Shown: one piece after another, positions 1-11,900 of the stretch
How positions within the stretch are numbered: position 1 is the stretch's first letter
Layout: the number at the start of each line of letters is the position of its first letter
Assembly (NCBI GenBank): GCA_029948255.1
Contig: JALIZF010001818.1
Coordinates: 434,001-498,000 of the forward strand
DNA: 64,000 bases
Source: Telmatactis stephensoni
Taxonomy: Eukaryota > Cnidaria > Anthozoa > Actiniaria > Isophelliidae
Direction: 5' to 3'
The notes under the pieces: model-generated
The model's input: the letters and a program-made list of their open reading frames with translations, nothing else
Told to the model about the DNA's origin: nothing
Databases searched by the model: none
Position numbers and translations under genes: made by a program

Positions 1-120
1 TTTGACAGTTTGAGGCTCCAAATTGCAGGAAAATCAACAAAAACAGATCTACATGACTTCCAAATAAGGTAATACCTGCCCAAATATTGAATAGGTTTCA
101 TGGCCGTGGCGAACGACACA
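1..120. repeat. Dispersed direct repeat, copy 1
   Basis: This stretch is closely repeated in the same orientation at about 35345-35460; both contain 'gacttccaaataaggtaat' followed by 'cctgcccaaatat'. No coding potential or terminal repeats were recognised, so the element class is unknown. Confidence 0.7.
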
Positions 121-857
121 TATACATTATGTTGGATATGTTTTTTTAGGTAACTGATTACGTAAACGTCTTGTTTGTTTTAGCGTAGTTTGCGCTGATT
201 TGATTAGCTAGGGTGGAAGGAAGGAAGGGGGAAAAGCGAGGAAAGAATTTGAAAGAGCGGAGGAAAGTATGATCAGAGGTTGGAAGGAGGGAAAGAAGAA
301 GTTAAAACACGGTGAAAATTCGATGCTTTACGTCTGACTAAGTATATCTAAGCAACCAAAAAGCAAACTCAAAAACTTCACTACGATTTGATTATTTCTT
401 TAATTTATTTCGCAACCAGTTTTACCACCGAATTCCGATGAAACGCGACCTTTTGGACTGCTTTTTTCACTTTTCATTCGACCGTTATCTATTTAAATAT
501 CATTTTTATTTCCTCGCAAACAAATACGATTGCCGATTCTTTGAGAGATTTTGAGGTTTAGAAAATGAGAATCATTGACCGTCTAAAACAAAGTGCAATC
601 AGTCGAGATGATCGCGTCAAGATGAGATAGTCGCTTGAACATCGGAATCGGAGGATTCTGAAAGTGGATGCATAGTGCTATGTATCTCTCAGTCCTGGAT
701 TTTTTGCAAAACCATAAAACTGTGCTTGAGTAATGAAAACTGGTTCAAACTACAACAATTTTCAGTCTAGAGTGAAATTTAATGCTGACTTCTAAAATAA
801 AAAAGTGGTTTTCCGATGCTTGTTTTGGAGATAGTCAGCGTTGAGTTGATGCCTATT
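121..857. other. Non-coding stretch, no gene seen
   Basis: I see no convincing exon, RNA gene or transposon end here. A purine-rich GGAA/GGGA stretch lies at about 210-300. Confidence 0.5.
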
Positions 858-1155
<298 letters not shown>

Positions 1156-1917
1156 AAAAAAATCGCGCCACCGCAAGTATAATTGTACTGTCATAATTAG
1201 AAAAAATTGCAATTCCCAAATTAATAGTTTTTGCAAGGACTAAAATTGCACAAATTTCTGTCAGTACTATATTCGACGAAATAACATAAACACTTTTGAT
1301 ATAATAACTTTGGAATGCAGCTAAATCTGAAGGACAAAACAATGGATCCTAATTCTCAAGAGAGCAAAAGTCTTTTGTTTTTTCCCCCCAGACAAGGGGT
1401 GTATACCTTAATTTCTTGACTTTTGTAGCGTGCCTCCGGACAAAAGGTTTCCTTAAGTCGGACAAAATAAATTTACTACAAAAATCAATTTTTTTTATAG
1501 TTTAGAGTGATTACGTTGTTCGACAAATTTGATATTTTTGAAGTAATTTAGGTGCTTAATTTTTCAAATAAGTGCAAATAATGTACCTTGGTATATAAGT
1601 GTAAAAATATATGAAGTGTTATACACCGTTGCCGGTGTAAAAAAAAAGCGAAAAAATGCGTCAACAGGAAGCAGCGCCATATTGGAAAATGGCGACCGCA
1701 TGGCATCATGGTACCTCATTTAAAACGGGAATTATTATTGGTTTGAAAGAACCAATTACTGAAGTCTTTCTTATTTCTTTTGGTAAATCCACGCAGTAAG
1801 AGCAACTTCTAAAGAGGTGAAAATAAGCTATATCATTTTTAAAGAAGTCATTACTACGGAAGGTTGATTGTTGTGAACTATAAAATAGAAACACTTCCTC
1901 TGTACTACGTGTGCTTC
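1156..1917. other. Non-coding stretch, no gene seen
   Basis: AT-rich sequence with no recognised gene, RNA or transposon end. Confidence 0.5.
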
Positions 1918-2051
1918 ATAGACCAGTTTTAAAATTACTTGATACCGAGGCTAAAGTGGTTAAAACAAAAGAAAAGCTGGTCATGGCTGGCTGGTTTCTT
2001 TTGTTTAGTCATTTTAGCCTCGTTGTCAAGGAAATTTTAAAAGTGGTCTAT
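1918..2051. mobile_element. Fold-back MITE
   Basis: The two ends form imperfect inverted arms of about 55 nt: ATAGACC...GAGGCTAAA on the left and TTTAGCCTC...GGTCTAT on the right, around a short spacer. There is no coding capacity. The superfamily was not assigned. Confidence 0.7.
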
Positions 2052-2273
2052 AGATTCAGTCTTTCTCTTCTAACTATTCTGAGTTCATAAAGGTCCCTTC
2101 CGATAAGATTTTCCATGTGGATTTCTCAGTGAAAGAGGGACTTTGTATGCTCAAAAATTGTGTTGAGAATATGTCCAAATGTGATTAATAATGTCAGCTG
2201 GTTTGAGCTAGTAAGAGTTTTGGCTGAATTTGAGAAATCTTTGAGACTACTTGCTTTCGACAGTATGAATTCA

Positions 2274-2466
2274 CGCTAATATATGCCCAAAACTTGTGTG
2301 GGGTGGGGGAGGGAAAGTCAATCCTCTAAGGCAACTTATGTAGTTATGCGGCCTGAATAGTATTGTTATCAGCGTTTTGCTAACAGTTCTATTATTGACC
2401 CCTGTTATCAGTTTTCAACGCTGCAATAGCAGCAAGCAATAATAGAACTGTTAGCAAAACGCTGAT
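2274..2466. repeat. Dispersed repeat with a perfect 29-bp hairpin
   Basis: 2274-2385 is related in direct orientation to 26787-26900. Perfect 29-nt inverted arms lie at 2368-2396 and 2438-2466 (ATCAGCGTTTTGCTAACAG and its complement), with a 41-nt loop, so a small fold-back element is nested in the repeat. Confidence 0.65.
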
Positions 2467-2625
2467 ATATTTTGAATGAAGAAGTGTAAGCTGCTTGGCT
2501 GTGCTGGTTCTCCTTGCATCACCCCCTTCTCTCAAAACATGAGATCGAGAACAAAGATGCCTATATATGGCCAATTACTTGGCAGTTAGCTAGTGTGGGC
2601 TGTTCAGTCAGCTGATTTCAGCATA

Positions 2626-3742
2626 TAAGCTTATAGACTGATTCCATAAGTCGGTCCCAGTTCGCTCTCTGACGATTTTTTTTTTCGCTCACGGGTCCGA
2701 CTTATTTGCAAACGTACTCAAAAATGATCCGCATCTCGAAAAAACGAGATAGCCAATGAAATCGTTTGTTATTGCCATTCAAAACATTTTGACCAATCAC
2801 ATACTATGTCTTATTGTACCGAGCTGAAACTTCACTTCCGGTAAGACGCCATTTTGTTTTTGAAAATGAATTACCAACTATCACTTTTAAAACGAAGATA
2901 ACGTTAAAGCCGTTCCAAAGAAAAGCTATTGAACAAGTTCTAGAGGGGAAAGACATGTTTGTTTATCTTCCCACAGGATATGCAAAACGTTTTGCCTGAT
3001 CTATTAGATGTAAAGGTCGGCAACGGCAATATTTTTGTATCGCCTTTGACGCGGCCCGTTGATGAAACTGCTCAGGTGGACAGTTTTAGGAAGTTATTAG
3101 ATTCCCGCTACCTTTGCCGGAGAAGGAGACTGTGACAGAAGAGGTCAAATTTGGCAAATACAAGGCTACTTATGATTGTAATATTATCTGACAAAGTCCA
3201 GTGGTTTTCGTCATGCCCTCGTCAGTGAAACAAGTTGTGCAGTTATAGGTCGTTATAAGCCGTTTATCTCTCCGGAATTACATCGAAGGAGTTTAAAAAT
3301 ACTCTAGGGTGTATTGATGTGATGAGGCTCATTGTGTAACTCAGTGGTAAGCTTATGTTTTAATAAAATTTGAATGTTCCATGATGTGTTTGTTTTCTTT
3401 GCCTACTGGATTCACACCGTAAAGATTGTAACTAACTCTTCGTTCTCATTGCCCACAATTCTTCTTTTTTCTTTCTGAGAACTGCCACAGTTTAAGCAAA
3501 CGTCCTCAGCTTGATTTAAACATACATTATAGGAGTACTTTTATGAGAAAACATCGAGTTGTAGCCGATAAAGAAACGTTGAAATTATGGAATTTTACTT
3601 CCGGGCCATTAGATATTCAAGAGCCTCGTTTTGGTTTGTACAGCAACGGCTGATGAATGAGATAAGTCGGACCCGTGAGCGAAAACAAAAATCGTCAGAG
3701 AGCGAACTGGGACCGACTTATGGAATCAGTCTAATAAGCTTA
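2626..3742. mobile_element. DNA transposon with ~75-bp TIRs and a decayed helicase
   Basis: The ends are long inverted repeats at 2635-2712 and about 3660-3732, starting AGACTGATTCCATAAG and running into TTCGCTCACGGGTCCGACTT. The palindromic octamer TAAGCTTA lies just outside on both sides (2626-2633 and 3735-3742) and may be an 8-bp target duplication. The only recognisable contents are broken remains of a RecQ-like helicase; no transposase was seen. Confidence 0.7.
2814..3347 (+). pseudogene. RecQ-like DNA helicase relic inside the TIR element
   Basis: The first 61 codons read in frame and include LKPFQRKAIEQVLEGKD and a Walker A-like LPTGYAK, where the usual GKS is altered. After a stop, a shifted frame gives LPDLLDV and IFVSPLTR, which resembles the RecQ segment after Walker A. 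At 3321-3347 another frame gives DEAHCVTQW, matching the DEAH box and its usual RecQ-type continuation. Several frame changes and stops separate these motifs, and nothing after motif II was found. The family is a superfamily-2 helicase; RecQ-like is my best reading. It is a non-functional fragment carried by the surrounding transposon. Confidence 0.65.
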
Positions 3743-4273
3743 CAATTGCAAATATAATTGGCCGGTAACAAAAAGAGCAGGGGACTGGGTCCAAGTTTGG
3801 AAAACCAACTTAAGGTTCCAGAAAAAAATACCCCATTACATGGAAGAGTAGCATACATCAAGCCTGCTGACCAAGTTGGAGCATGTTTGACTCAATAGAA
3901 ACAAAGTTATGAGCATTAAAAAAAAACTGCCAAAACTACAAAGCAATGTATGGTGTCCAGCCAAAACGTCCAGCCAAACCATACATTCTCTGTATATATT
4001 TTAAGAAAATGTTGAAACATCATAATTCTATTTACATTTTCTCAAACCTGATCAAATTCTCAATTCTTACTTATTTTGATGTGTTCTTTCTTATTATGGA
4101 GTCTGTTTGCGAATTATTAACTCATGTATATCTAAGAAACTTGGTTCCATTCCCCTGCTCGTTTTGTAACCGGTCAGCTGAGTGCAAAGTGCCCTTGAAA
4201 TACAATAATGATGTCGGTGATCAGGCTTTGCACCATTACGTGATAGTAGCCATGTTTGATGGCAGAGCAAAAT
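3743..4273. other. Non-coding stretch, no gene seen
   Basis: AT-rich sequence. A small palindrome of 'tgtatggtgtccagcc' type lies near 3947-3985. The 109-codon frame at 3946-4275 shows no domain. Confidence 0.4.
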
Positions 4274-4283
4274 AACCCCCCTT

Positions 4284-4323
<40 letters not shown>

Positions 4324-4340
4324 ACACACACACACATAAA
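4274..4340. repeat. Poly-C tract with (CA)n
   Basis: About 38 consecutive C residues are followed by (CA)6. The exact length is unlikely to be reliable in an assembly. Confidence 0.95.
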
Positions 4341-4437
4341 TTGGGTGTTATCCCGTTCAGAAATCAATCCCGGGAACAAAGAGGTCTATTTTTATTGTTT
4401 CTGCCACCCAACATGGCCGCTTTCACGTGACCGCACC

Positions 4438-4686
4438 GGCCTAGCCTGCGTTGCCGGCTCTCAAGGGGAGGGGAGGGGAGGGAAAGGGGAGGGGAGGGGG
4501 AAGGAGGGAAAAGGGGAGGAGATGGGGACTTGGGAGGAGAGGAGGGAAAGGAGAGCCTGCCGGTAAACCCCCGGTTTTTCCCGTTACTCGCGCACACTTT
4601 TCCCTCCTCGACTCTCCTCCCCCTTTTCCACCATCCCTTCCCCCTCCCCTCCCCTCTCCTTGGGAACCGGCAACGCAGGCTAGACC
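4438..4686. mobile_element. Fold-back element with purine/pyrimidine arms
   Basis: The outer ends are inverted (CTAGCCTGCGTTGCCGG at 4441; its complement at about 4665-4682). Inside them the left half is almost pure GGGGA-type purine and the right half almost pure TCCCC-type pyrimidine, so the whole block can fold back on itself. No coding capacity. Confidence 0.7.
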
Positions 4687-4719
4687 GCACCAAGCCTCTA
4701 TCCCTGGGCTTTTCGCGTT

Positions 4720-5843
4720 TTACACTCTTTCGTAAAATACTTCAATGTCGTCGACCTGAAAATTGTTATCATCATTAGCAGCAAAGAAGTTACAATATTG
4801 GCCTAGAGTACATCCAGGGGGAACCTCGTATGTATCAAATGCAGGTCGGGTAAATGATGCTTTACGGCTGTGTGGATCAAAACCGATCACTAGGTCATGG
4901 TCGAAGAACGGTCCATACTCAGCCTGACTAAGCATAGCACGATGATTGTTTCGCCCTGTAAGGCTCACTTTGATGGGTTGGTATCCATTGATGTTGTACA
5001 GTGAATAGAGAAAGGCTTTATTGGAGGCAATCATTTGACCTAAATAAATAAAAATATCCTTAAACCAAGTGAATATGTAAAGTTATAGATACATATAGTT
5101 ACAGTGAATAGAGAAAGGCTTTATTGGAAGAAATTAGCAAACCTAAATGAGAGTTTTACAAAAAATCCTTATTAACCAGAGTGAAAATGCAAAGTTTTAT
5201 ACCAGACTAAATTTATGATCTTGTTGCGAATTCAGTTACAACTAAAATCAAACTAAAAAACAGGGTCAATATCTGGGACCCGCATTTGAGTCATCTCTCC
5301 CTGTGTTTCAGCCACTGATGAAAAGTATAGTTTTCGTATGACTGTGAAAACGAAACGGTCACCGCACGGCACGGCACGGCACAGTTACGTGTTTCAATAG
5401 CCATTTCCCAAGAAGATATAGTTGAGTGAATCCTGTACTAGCCAAAGCCTTGTTCTAAATACACTAGCTGTTTAACAAGTTGAAGACGGTTTTGAGTTGT
5501 CTGTCCTCTTATGGACACACACTCGTGACGTCATAAAATGTTCAAAGCTCAAATGGAATCACAAGCGCAGCGAGTGATTTCCAAAACTGACCGTCACCAC
5601 GAGACAGAATGTTTGTTCAATTCTTGAGATGAAAGTTCGAATTCTCAAACTGGACATGTTTTGTAAGAAACGCTACTTTGAGTCGCACTGACTAGTCAAT
5701 ACTACGACAAATGTGATTGGTTTATATCTACGCAAGTTTTGAGAATTTTAGTTTTGATCAGAAAATAGCTCAATTTCACACCTCTAGCTATTGAAGATGG
5801 TGTAATCAGGCATGATAAATTGTGTTGGATTTGTTCTAAGGAG

Positions 5844-5882
<39 letters not shown>

Positions 5883-5928
5883 AATTCTTTTGTTTCCTTT
5901 TCCCTTGGGGCCAGAGAACAAAAGAAGT

Positions 5929-5967
<39 letters not shown>

Positions 5968-8900
5968 CTCCTAAGTAAGAGATTGTACAATCAGAGACAA
6001 CCAAATCCAACACAACCTCTAGCTAAATCATAAAAGAAATGGAAGATAGTTTTCTACAACTCTACCGGTGAAATGAAACACTTGTGATGTTGGGAGAAAC
6101 ACCTAACAAAGTTTGAAAATCACTTGGAGGATAGGCTATTACAGAGGAATCATCCTTTAAGTAGAAATTCTTGAGTCAACCGCAAATAAATTTTGACAAA
6201 AACATTTAATCATAAAATGAGTTACCAGCTGTGTTCCAGGATTTATCGGTATAGCCACCAAAAATGTGTGGTCCCACTCGAACTATGGTTACTGTTGGTC
6301 CTTTACCGTCACACCGACCGTGGAAATGCGCTCTTACGTCCCAGCCATTTGCTGCAGCGTGCCAACATCTAGGCCAATAACTCGTTTGTTTACTCTGCAA
6401 TACTGGGGCTAGATAACCAGTCAATGTCTCCAGATAGCTGGCATTGCCGTAATTTGTAAGGATGATGGAAAATCCAAGGCCCCCTGTGAAATGAAAATAA
6501 CAACTTTTTGAAATTTATTGTTACAAGGAGCCACTGAATACCACATTCTGTCAAGAAACCTTAATAGTAAGAGAGCGAAACTCAGTATTGATGTCTGTGC
6601 CATGTTCGTGGCGGCTAAGGCTATTTTTAGTAGCTTCACCATCGTGTGCGCAAGGCTCTCAAGAGCCGAATTCAAACAGTCCCGTCCGCGCGCACGTCAA
6701 AAATCAAATTCTATTGTTTGAGAGCCTTGCGTGCTCGATGGCGAAGTTACTAAATGTATCCTTAACCACCGCGAACATCGCGCAGACATCAATACTGAGT
6801 TTCGGTCTCAAGGTCTCTTGGTTCTATGAGATGAGCTCTGTATATATAGATGTGTCTGTATAATGTTCTTTTCCGACAATCATAGTAACAAAACAGAGCG
6901 TAGGGTTGGGTTGTGACACAGCGTAAACAAAAAGCATGAACATGTCAACGCTGAAAACTTTGAAGTCTTAGGGGAACACTACTCTTGGTGGCAAAAGCGT
7001 GAGATTGCTGAGACATTACTTATCAAAGAACAAAGGCCTGACTTAAACCTGTTCTGCTAAAGTTGTTAAAGAGCAACTCCCGGCTAAAAAGCAACATTTT
7101 CTCAATAGCTCCATTAATACCTACTTAAAACGCATCGAACTCCAAATTCTGTATAAAATATTTTTTAGAGCGTTTTTTAACCGCTTAACTAATCTTTGTG
7201 CGAGGCTAAACAAAAAACGCTTCGATCTCCGATCACGTGATCAACTACGTCACACATGTGTAAATCCAAACATGGCGGATTCGAGTAGCTCGAGCGACAG
7301 TGATTCTTTGTCTTCTGTGTCTACTTCACCGAATTATTCTTCTCCCTCCGGTGACGAGTTTTCCGACGATGCAGTGCAGGATTTTCAAGGAATTCAACCA
7401 TGGCGATTTGAGCCTCCAGGGCATTCCGAGAACGAGGATTCGTCCGATGAGGAGGAAGCTCCTCAAGACAACCGTCTTCAAAACTCTGACTGGCAAGTTA
7501 TAAAAGCTAATTCTTTTGCATTCCGATCGAACAGTACATCCTCAAAAGTAGTCCTTTTCCCCTTATTTTAGACCTTAAAAATACACGTATATAATTCATC
7601 AATAGAGTCAGAATATTCCAGCTTGTGGCTTAAAAATAACAGCAGGATCGGAAAAAACAATTTTTGCAAATAGACAATGCAATCTAATCGAGGCTGGGGA
7701 AGATAGAATTAAAACAGGAAATATAATACGAAGAAAACAAAGGGCTATTACTATATTATGATCTGATCAGTCTAGTTCTAGTTGCAAATGGTCTCTAGAA
7801 GCTCATGTCAGTAACTAATTACAGTTTGACTCTGTCTCTGTCTGTCTGTCTCTATCTCTCTGCTTTCTCTCTCTCCAGGTGTTTATGTGACCACTGTCAA
7901 ATAATGGATAGGGAGGAGGAATGCTGTTGTTGTCAGGAAATAGATCAGGTGAAAGCTAAAAACGAAGAGGCAGTTGAAATAGAAGGCATAGAGCAGCCTA
8001 GGTGCATCACAGACCACCCAGGGTTTAAGGCCGTTTGCCTTAATGTTTGGGTGTTGCAGGCAGCATGGTATCAGTTTAGACAGCAATATGGGGATAAGGC
8101 ATATGAAGGACCAGATCATAAACTGAAACGCCACATTGCATATAGACAACTGGTTAGATGGTGCTGGGGTGTACTGGGAAAAAATATTAGGGTACCATTA
8201 CCCTCTTGCGCTGTGTGCTGCATAAGAGCACATTTTCCTCCTCCAGGTCTTGAAGAGGATTTTATTTTTGAAGGATTCCACTATGCTGATGATTAGTCAA
8301 GGCAGATCTCTCCATCCCTAAGCAATTTACATTTTCCCACATTTGTTAGATTAAATACAAATTTTGATGCCACTTCATCATCATTTTTAATGAATAATTG
8401 TGTCTCACTGTTGAATACTAGTTAGGAAAATTGAGTTCTTAAATAAATAAGTATTTAGGTGATGTCACCTAAAACAGTGAAAACCTGCCCATCAATGGTT
8501 GTTCAAATCTTGGGAGTCCATTAAATGAAAATATTTACAAGAAAGAGTTTACATTGAAGTTCCCCCTCCAACCCCCGGAACCAGTCATCTGTTTCGCATT
8601 ATTTTCAATTTAGGTGAATAGTAAATAATTAGCCTAATTTAGTTGACATCAACTATTCATTAGTGAGACTAAACACACTCTAACACTACACTGATCTCTT
8701 TCATCGACTTCTGCTCAATTCATTTTATATTTGGATACAAACCAGATATTTATAACATTTTCTGATCAGCCTTTATCGTAATATGTGCAGTATTCTCCTA
8801 TCAGAGAATATGAAAACACTAGAATGCATGGGGCTAGTCAGTCCTCATCAGTTGGCTAAACATACAGTAATTTTCAAAAAAGTTGTCAAGATGAAGACAT

Positions 8901-11900
8901 TTAGTGAATGAATTATAAACGAATTATAAACTCATTTGCATAGATTATGTTCTAAATGCCCTCACTAGAATTCTAACTTTATTTGCAAATCTACTGTATG
9001 AATTGCACACAATTATAAATTATTATGATATGTAATGTATTCTCAATATCTCTGCTTGCTCTTTATGATGGTGGCATTCATTTTTAAAAATCAGTTGTAT
9101 TTGTATTGCTTACAGTCTGGGTGCATAATTATTTTTCAGTATAAATTACTACTTAAAGATTATGAAAACAATATGTGTACAATCATCCATTAACATTTAG
9201 TTAACAAGCATTGAACAATTATATCTGCTAATAAACTCATCCACTGCCTCTTGTTTGTCTGGCTTCTGTGCAGATGCAGCTAGGGGTGGTGGAGTGTTGA
9301 CTTGAAGGTTGGCCATGTACTGCTTGAGTACTTTTGGGCTTCTTTCATACCTCTTAAACACTTGCTCTATTATTGTAGAGCAATAGCCTACATGCATAAG
9401 TGAAATAGCTTTGTTATAAAAAAAAGTTGTATAGGGCTCTTTCATGAGATTCACTCCACTAGTACTACATCTATGTTTTACAACATGCAACCAAATAGTG
9501 GTGGGTAAATGGTCAGTAAGGTAACAGGAAGTGGTCAGCAAACAGAGTTACCAACACAGATTGTTCACAATAAATATTACCTTCAATGACCACATCATTG
9601 TGAAGTTTCATTGGTAAAAAAGGACCAAAAATTTTGTTATTTCATAGGTCTTACCATAAGTTGCTTTTGTCTTAATTTCTCTCACATTGTGCTTTCCTTT
9701 TTTTGCTTTTGGATATCTTATAGCATACTTAGGCCTTCCATCAACAGTCACTGCCTGCATCCTATCTGCATTTTCATTATAATGCAAAGCAGAAAGGCAC
9801 AGTCTAAAAAAAGATATATGGAATTTAGTATTTAATTTACTTATGCTGCATATAATTATACACATTTATTTCCACATTTCATAGTGGGAGGAGGCCCTTG
9901 GCCCTTGAGGAGGGAGTCCTTGGAACTGATACAGAACCACAGGCAACCCAAGGCCACTACATTTACAAGTCAGAAAATGTACACAGGGTTTTTGGAGCTG
10001 TTCATTTGAAGACGAGTTGTCCTGGTAGCCAGGATAACTCTTTTGTTTTCTTTTCCCTGGGGACACAAAACAATAGAGTTATCCTGGCTACCAGGAACAA
10101 ACCCCTTAAGATATGCCATATTTTATTTTGAGAAACAAATAAAAGTTTGTCCACATACCTGCTGTACCATTCTGCTTATTTTTGGCCCGTATATGCAGTT
10201 TCAGTACAGATATCTTTTAAAATATCAGTGCAAGTATATTCTACACCTACCTGACATACATCCCCCAATAAGAAAAAGCAGTATGCTTTGGTACAAACTG
10301 AATATCCAGGCTGTGTTTGGCCTCTAGTGTTGATGTTTGATACTTTGGAGACAGCTTGGACACATCCACAAGAAGTGAAGGCTTAAGCAAAAGCTCTTCT
10401 AGCTTGACTGCTTCTTTACTGCCTGAGTGATATAAATAAAGTTTGTAACACTGTTGAACACTATGAGAGGACTACAGTTTTCTTGTGTTAAACATGCAGT
10501 TACATAATATGCTACCAATTTAGATTCCATAGGCACATACCAGGTTTTAACCACAGACGATTTCTTGAATCACCTCGTAATCTGCCATGTCCACATTTGG
10601 GGTAAAGTCTACACTGCCGATTTTTGTGAATGTTTGTGATGTGGAGTGGTAGTATTTTCCATTTTGCTACCATCATATCCCCATCTCCATCAGTAGTTGA
10701 TGCAGCACACCAGTACATGTGATTTGAAATTGACTGACGCCACTCACCAATGTCTTTAAAAGCCTTTCTCTTTGCCAGTTTATCTATTTTCTTACATAAA
10801 CCTATAATTGAGTACAAAACATGAAAGATCAGGGACAAAATTTACACAATTAAAAAGTTTGTACTTGCCTTTGGAAACATGCCAGATGTCATAATAGTGA
10901 GTAGTGTCTGGTAAGTTTCTGCGAATCCATTTATTGTTTTGTTTATGCCTATCAGTGATTATCTCTGCAATTTGTAGTCCAGCATTGGTTATTTCTCTTA
11001 CTCCTCTCACTAATCCCTCATTTTCCATCCATGAACTGTTTTTGACCTCATTACTCTGCAAAGAAAGATGTTTTAATATATTTTAAAAGTACAAATATTT
11101 ATATACATGTAATTTGTTGATGATGATGATAATTTTAAATGTTAATAATGTTTATGAGTGCATATTTATTTCTACATATTTTACTTTAATTTGTATTTTA
11201 CTTATAAGTAAGGATAATATCTCCCAGCTTCTCCAGATGGCCATTCTTGTACTGCTCCTAGCAAAATTGATATACTTCTTTCTTACATGTACTTCCTTTT
11301 TTTTTTGTCTCACAAGTTTGCTCATATCCTTCCTTCCATTATGGGTGTGTTGAAGTATTTAGTTTGGTAATGAAATGTTATGATAATTATTACTTCATTC
11401 ATTTATTCTTCCACTTTTTGTATATAAGTTGTACAAAAAGTGGCAGAAAGAATAAATGAATGAAGTAAGAATTTCATATTTGATATAGAATTGTCTGTTT
11501 TACTAATAAAATACACCATAAAATATGTACCTGTACTAGTTCAAAATCAATCACTCTATTAATTTGCTGTTCAATCAATGTAAATGAGCCATATTTTGCA
11601 CAGTGGCCAGGAGAATCACATCGGCCATCAGCAGCAAGGACCAAGTCATTTCCCATATTTGATAATGTATTCCATTGTTGGGTTTGCTGCTCTTTCCATA
11701 GTTGTATCACTACAGGATTGACATAGGACCCAATGTGTCGATAGAAAGAGCTTGATGAGACACAAGGTACATTCATAAATCCAAACATCCTCAACACTTT
11801 GGCAATACAGCAACCTGATGTTAAAACAACCATTTATACAAGGTATTAAATAATAAAAAAGTCACTTCAATGTTAGGAAAAAAGCATAGAGTACAGCTCA

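Noticed and set aside
5315..5358. CTGATGA...GAAAC near the tandem GGCAC block
   Set aside because: A hairpin exists (GTTTTC/GAAAAC) but it is not adjacent to the core, and no stem I or III can be drawn; judged chance.
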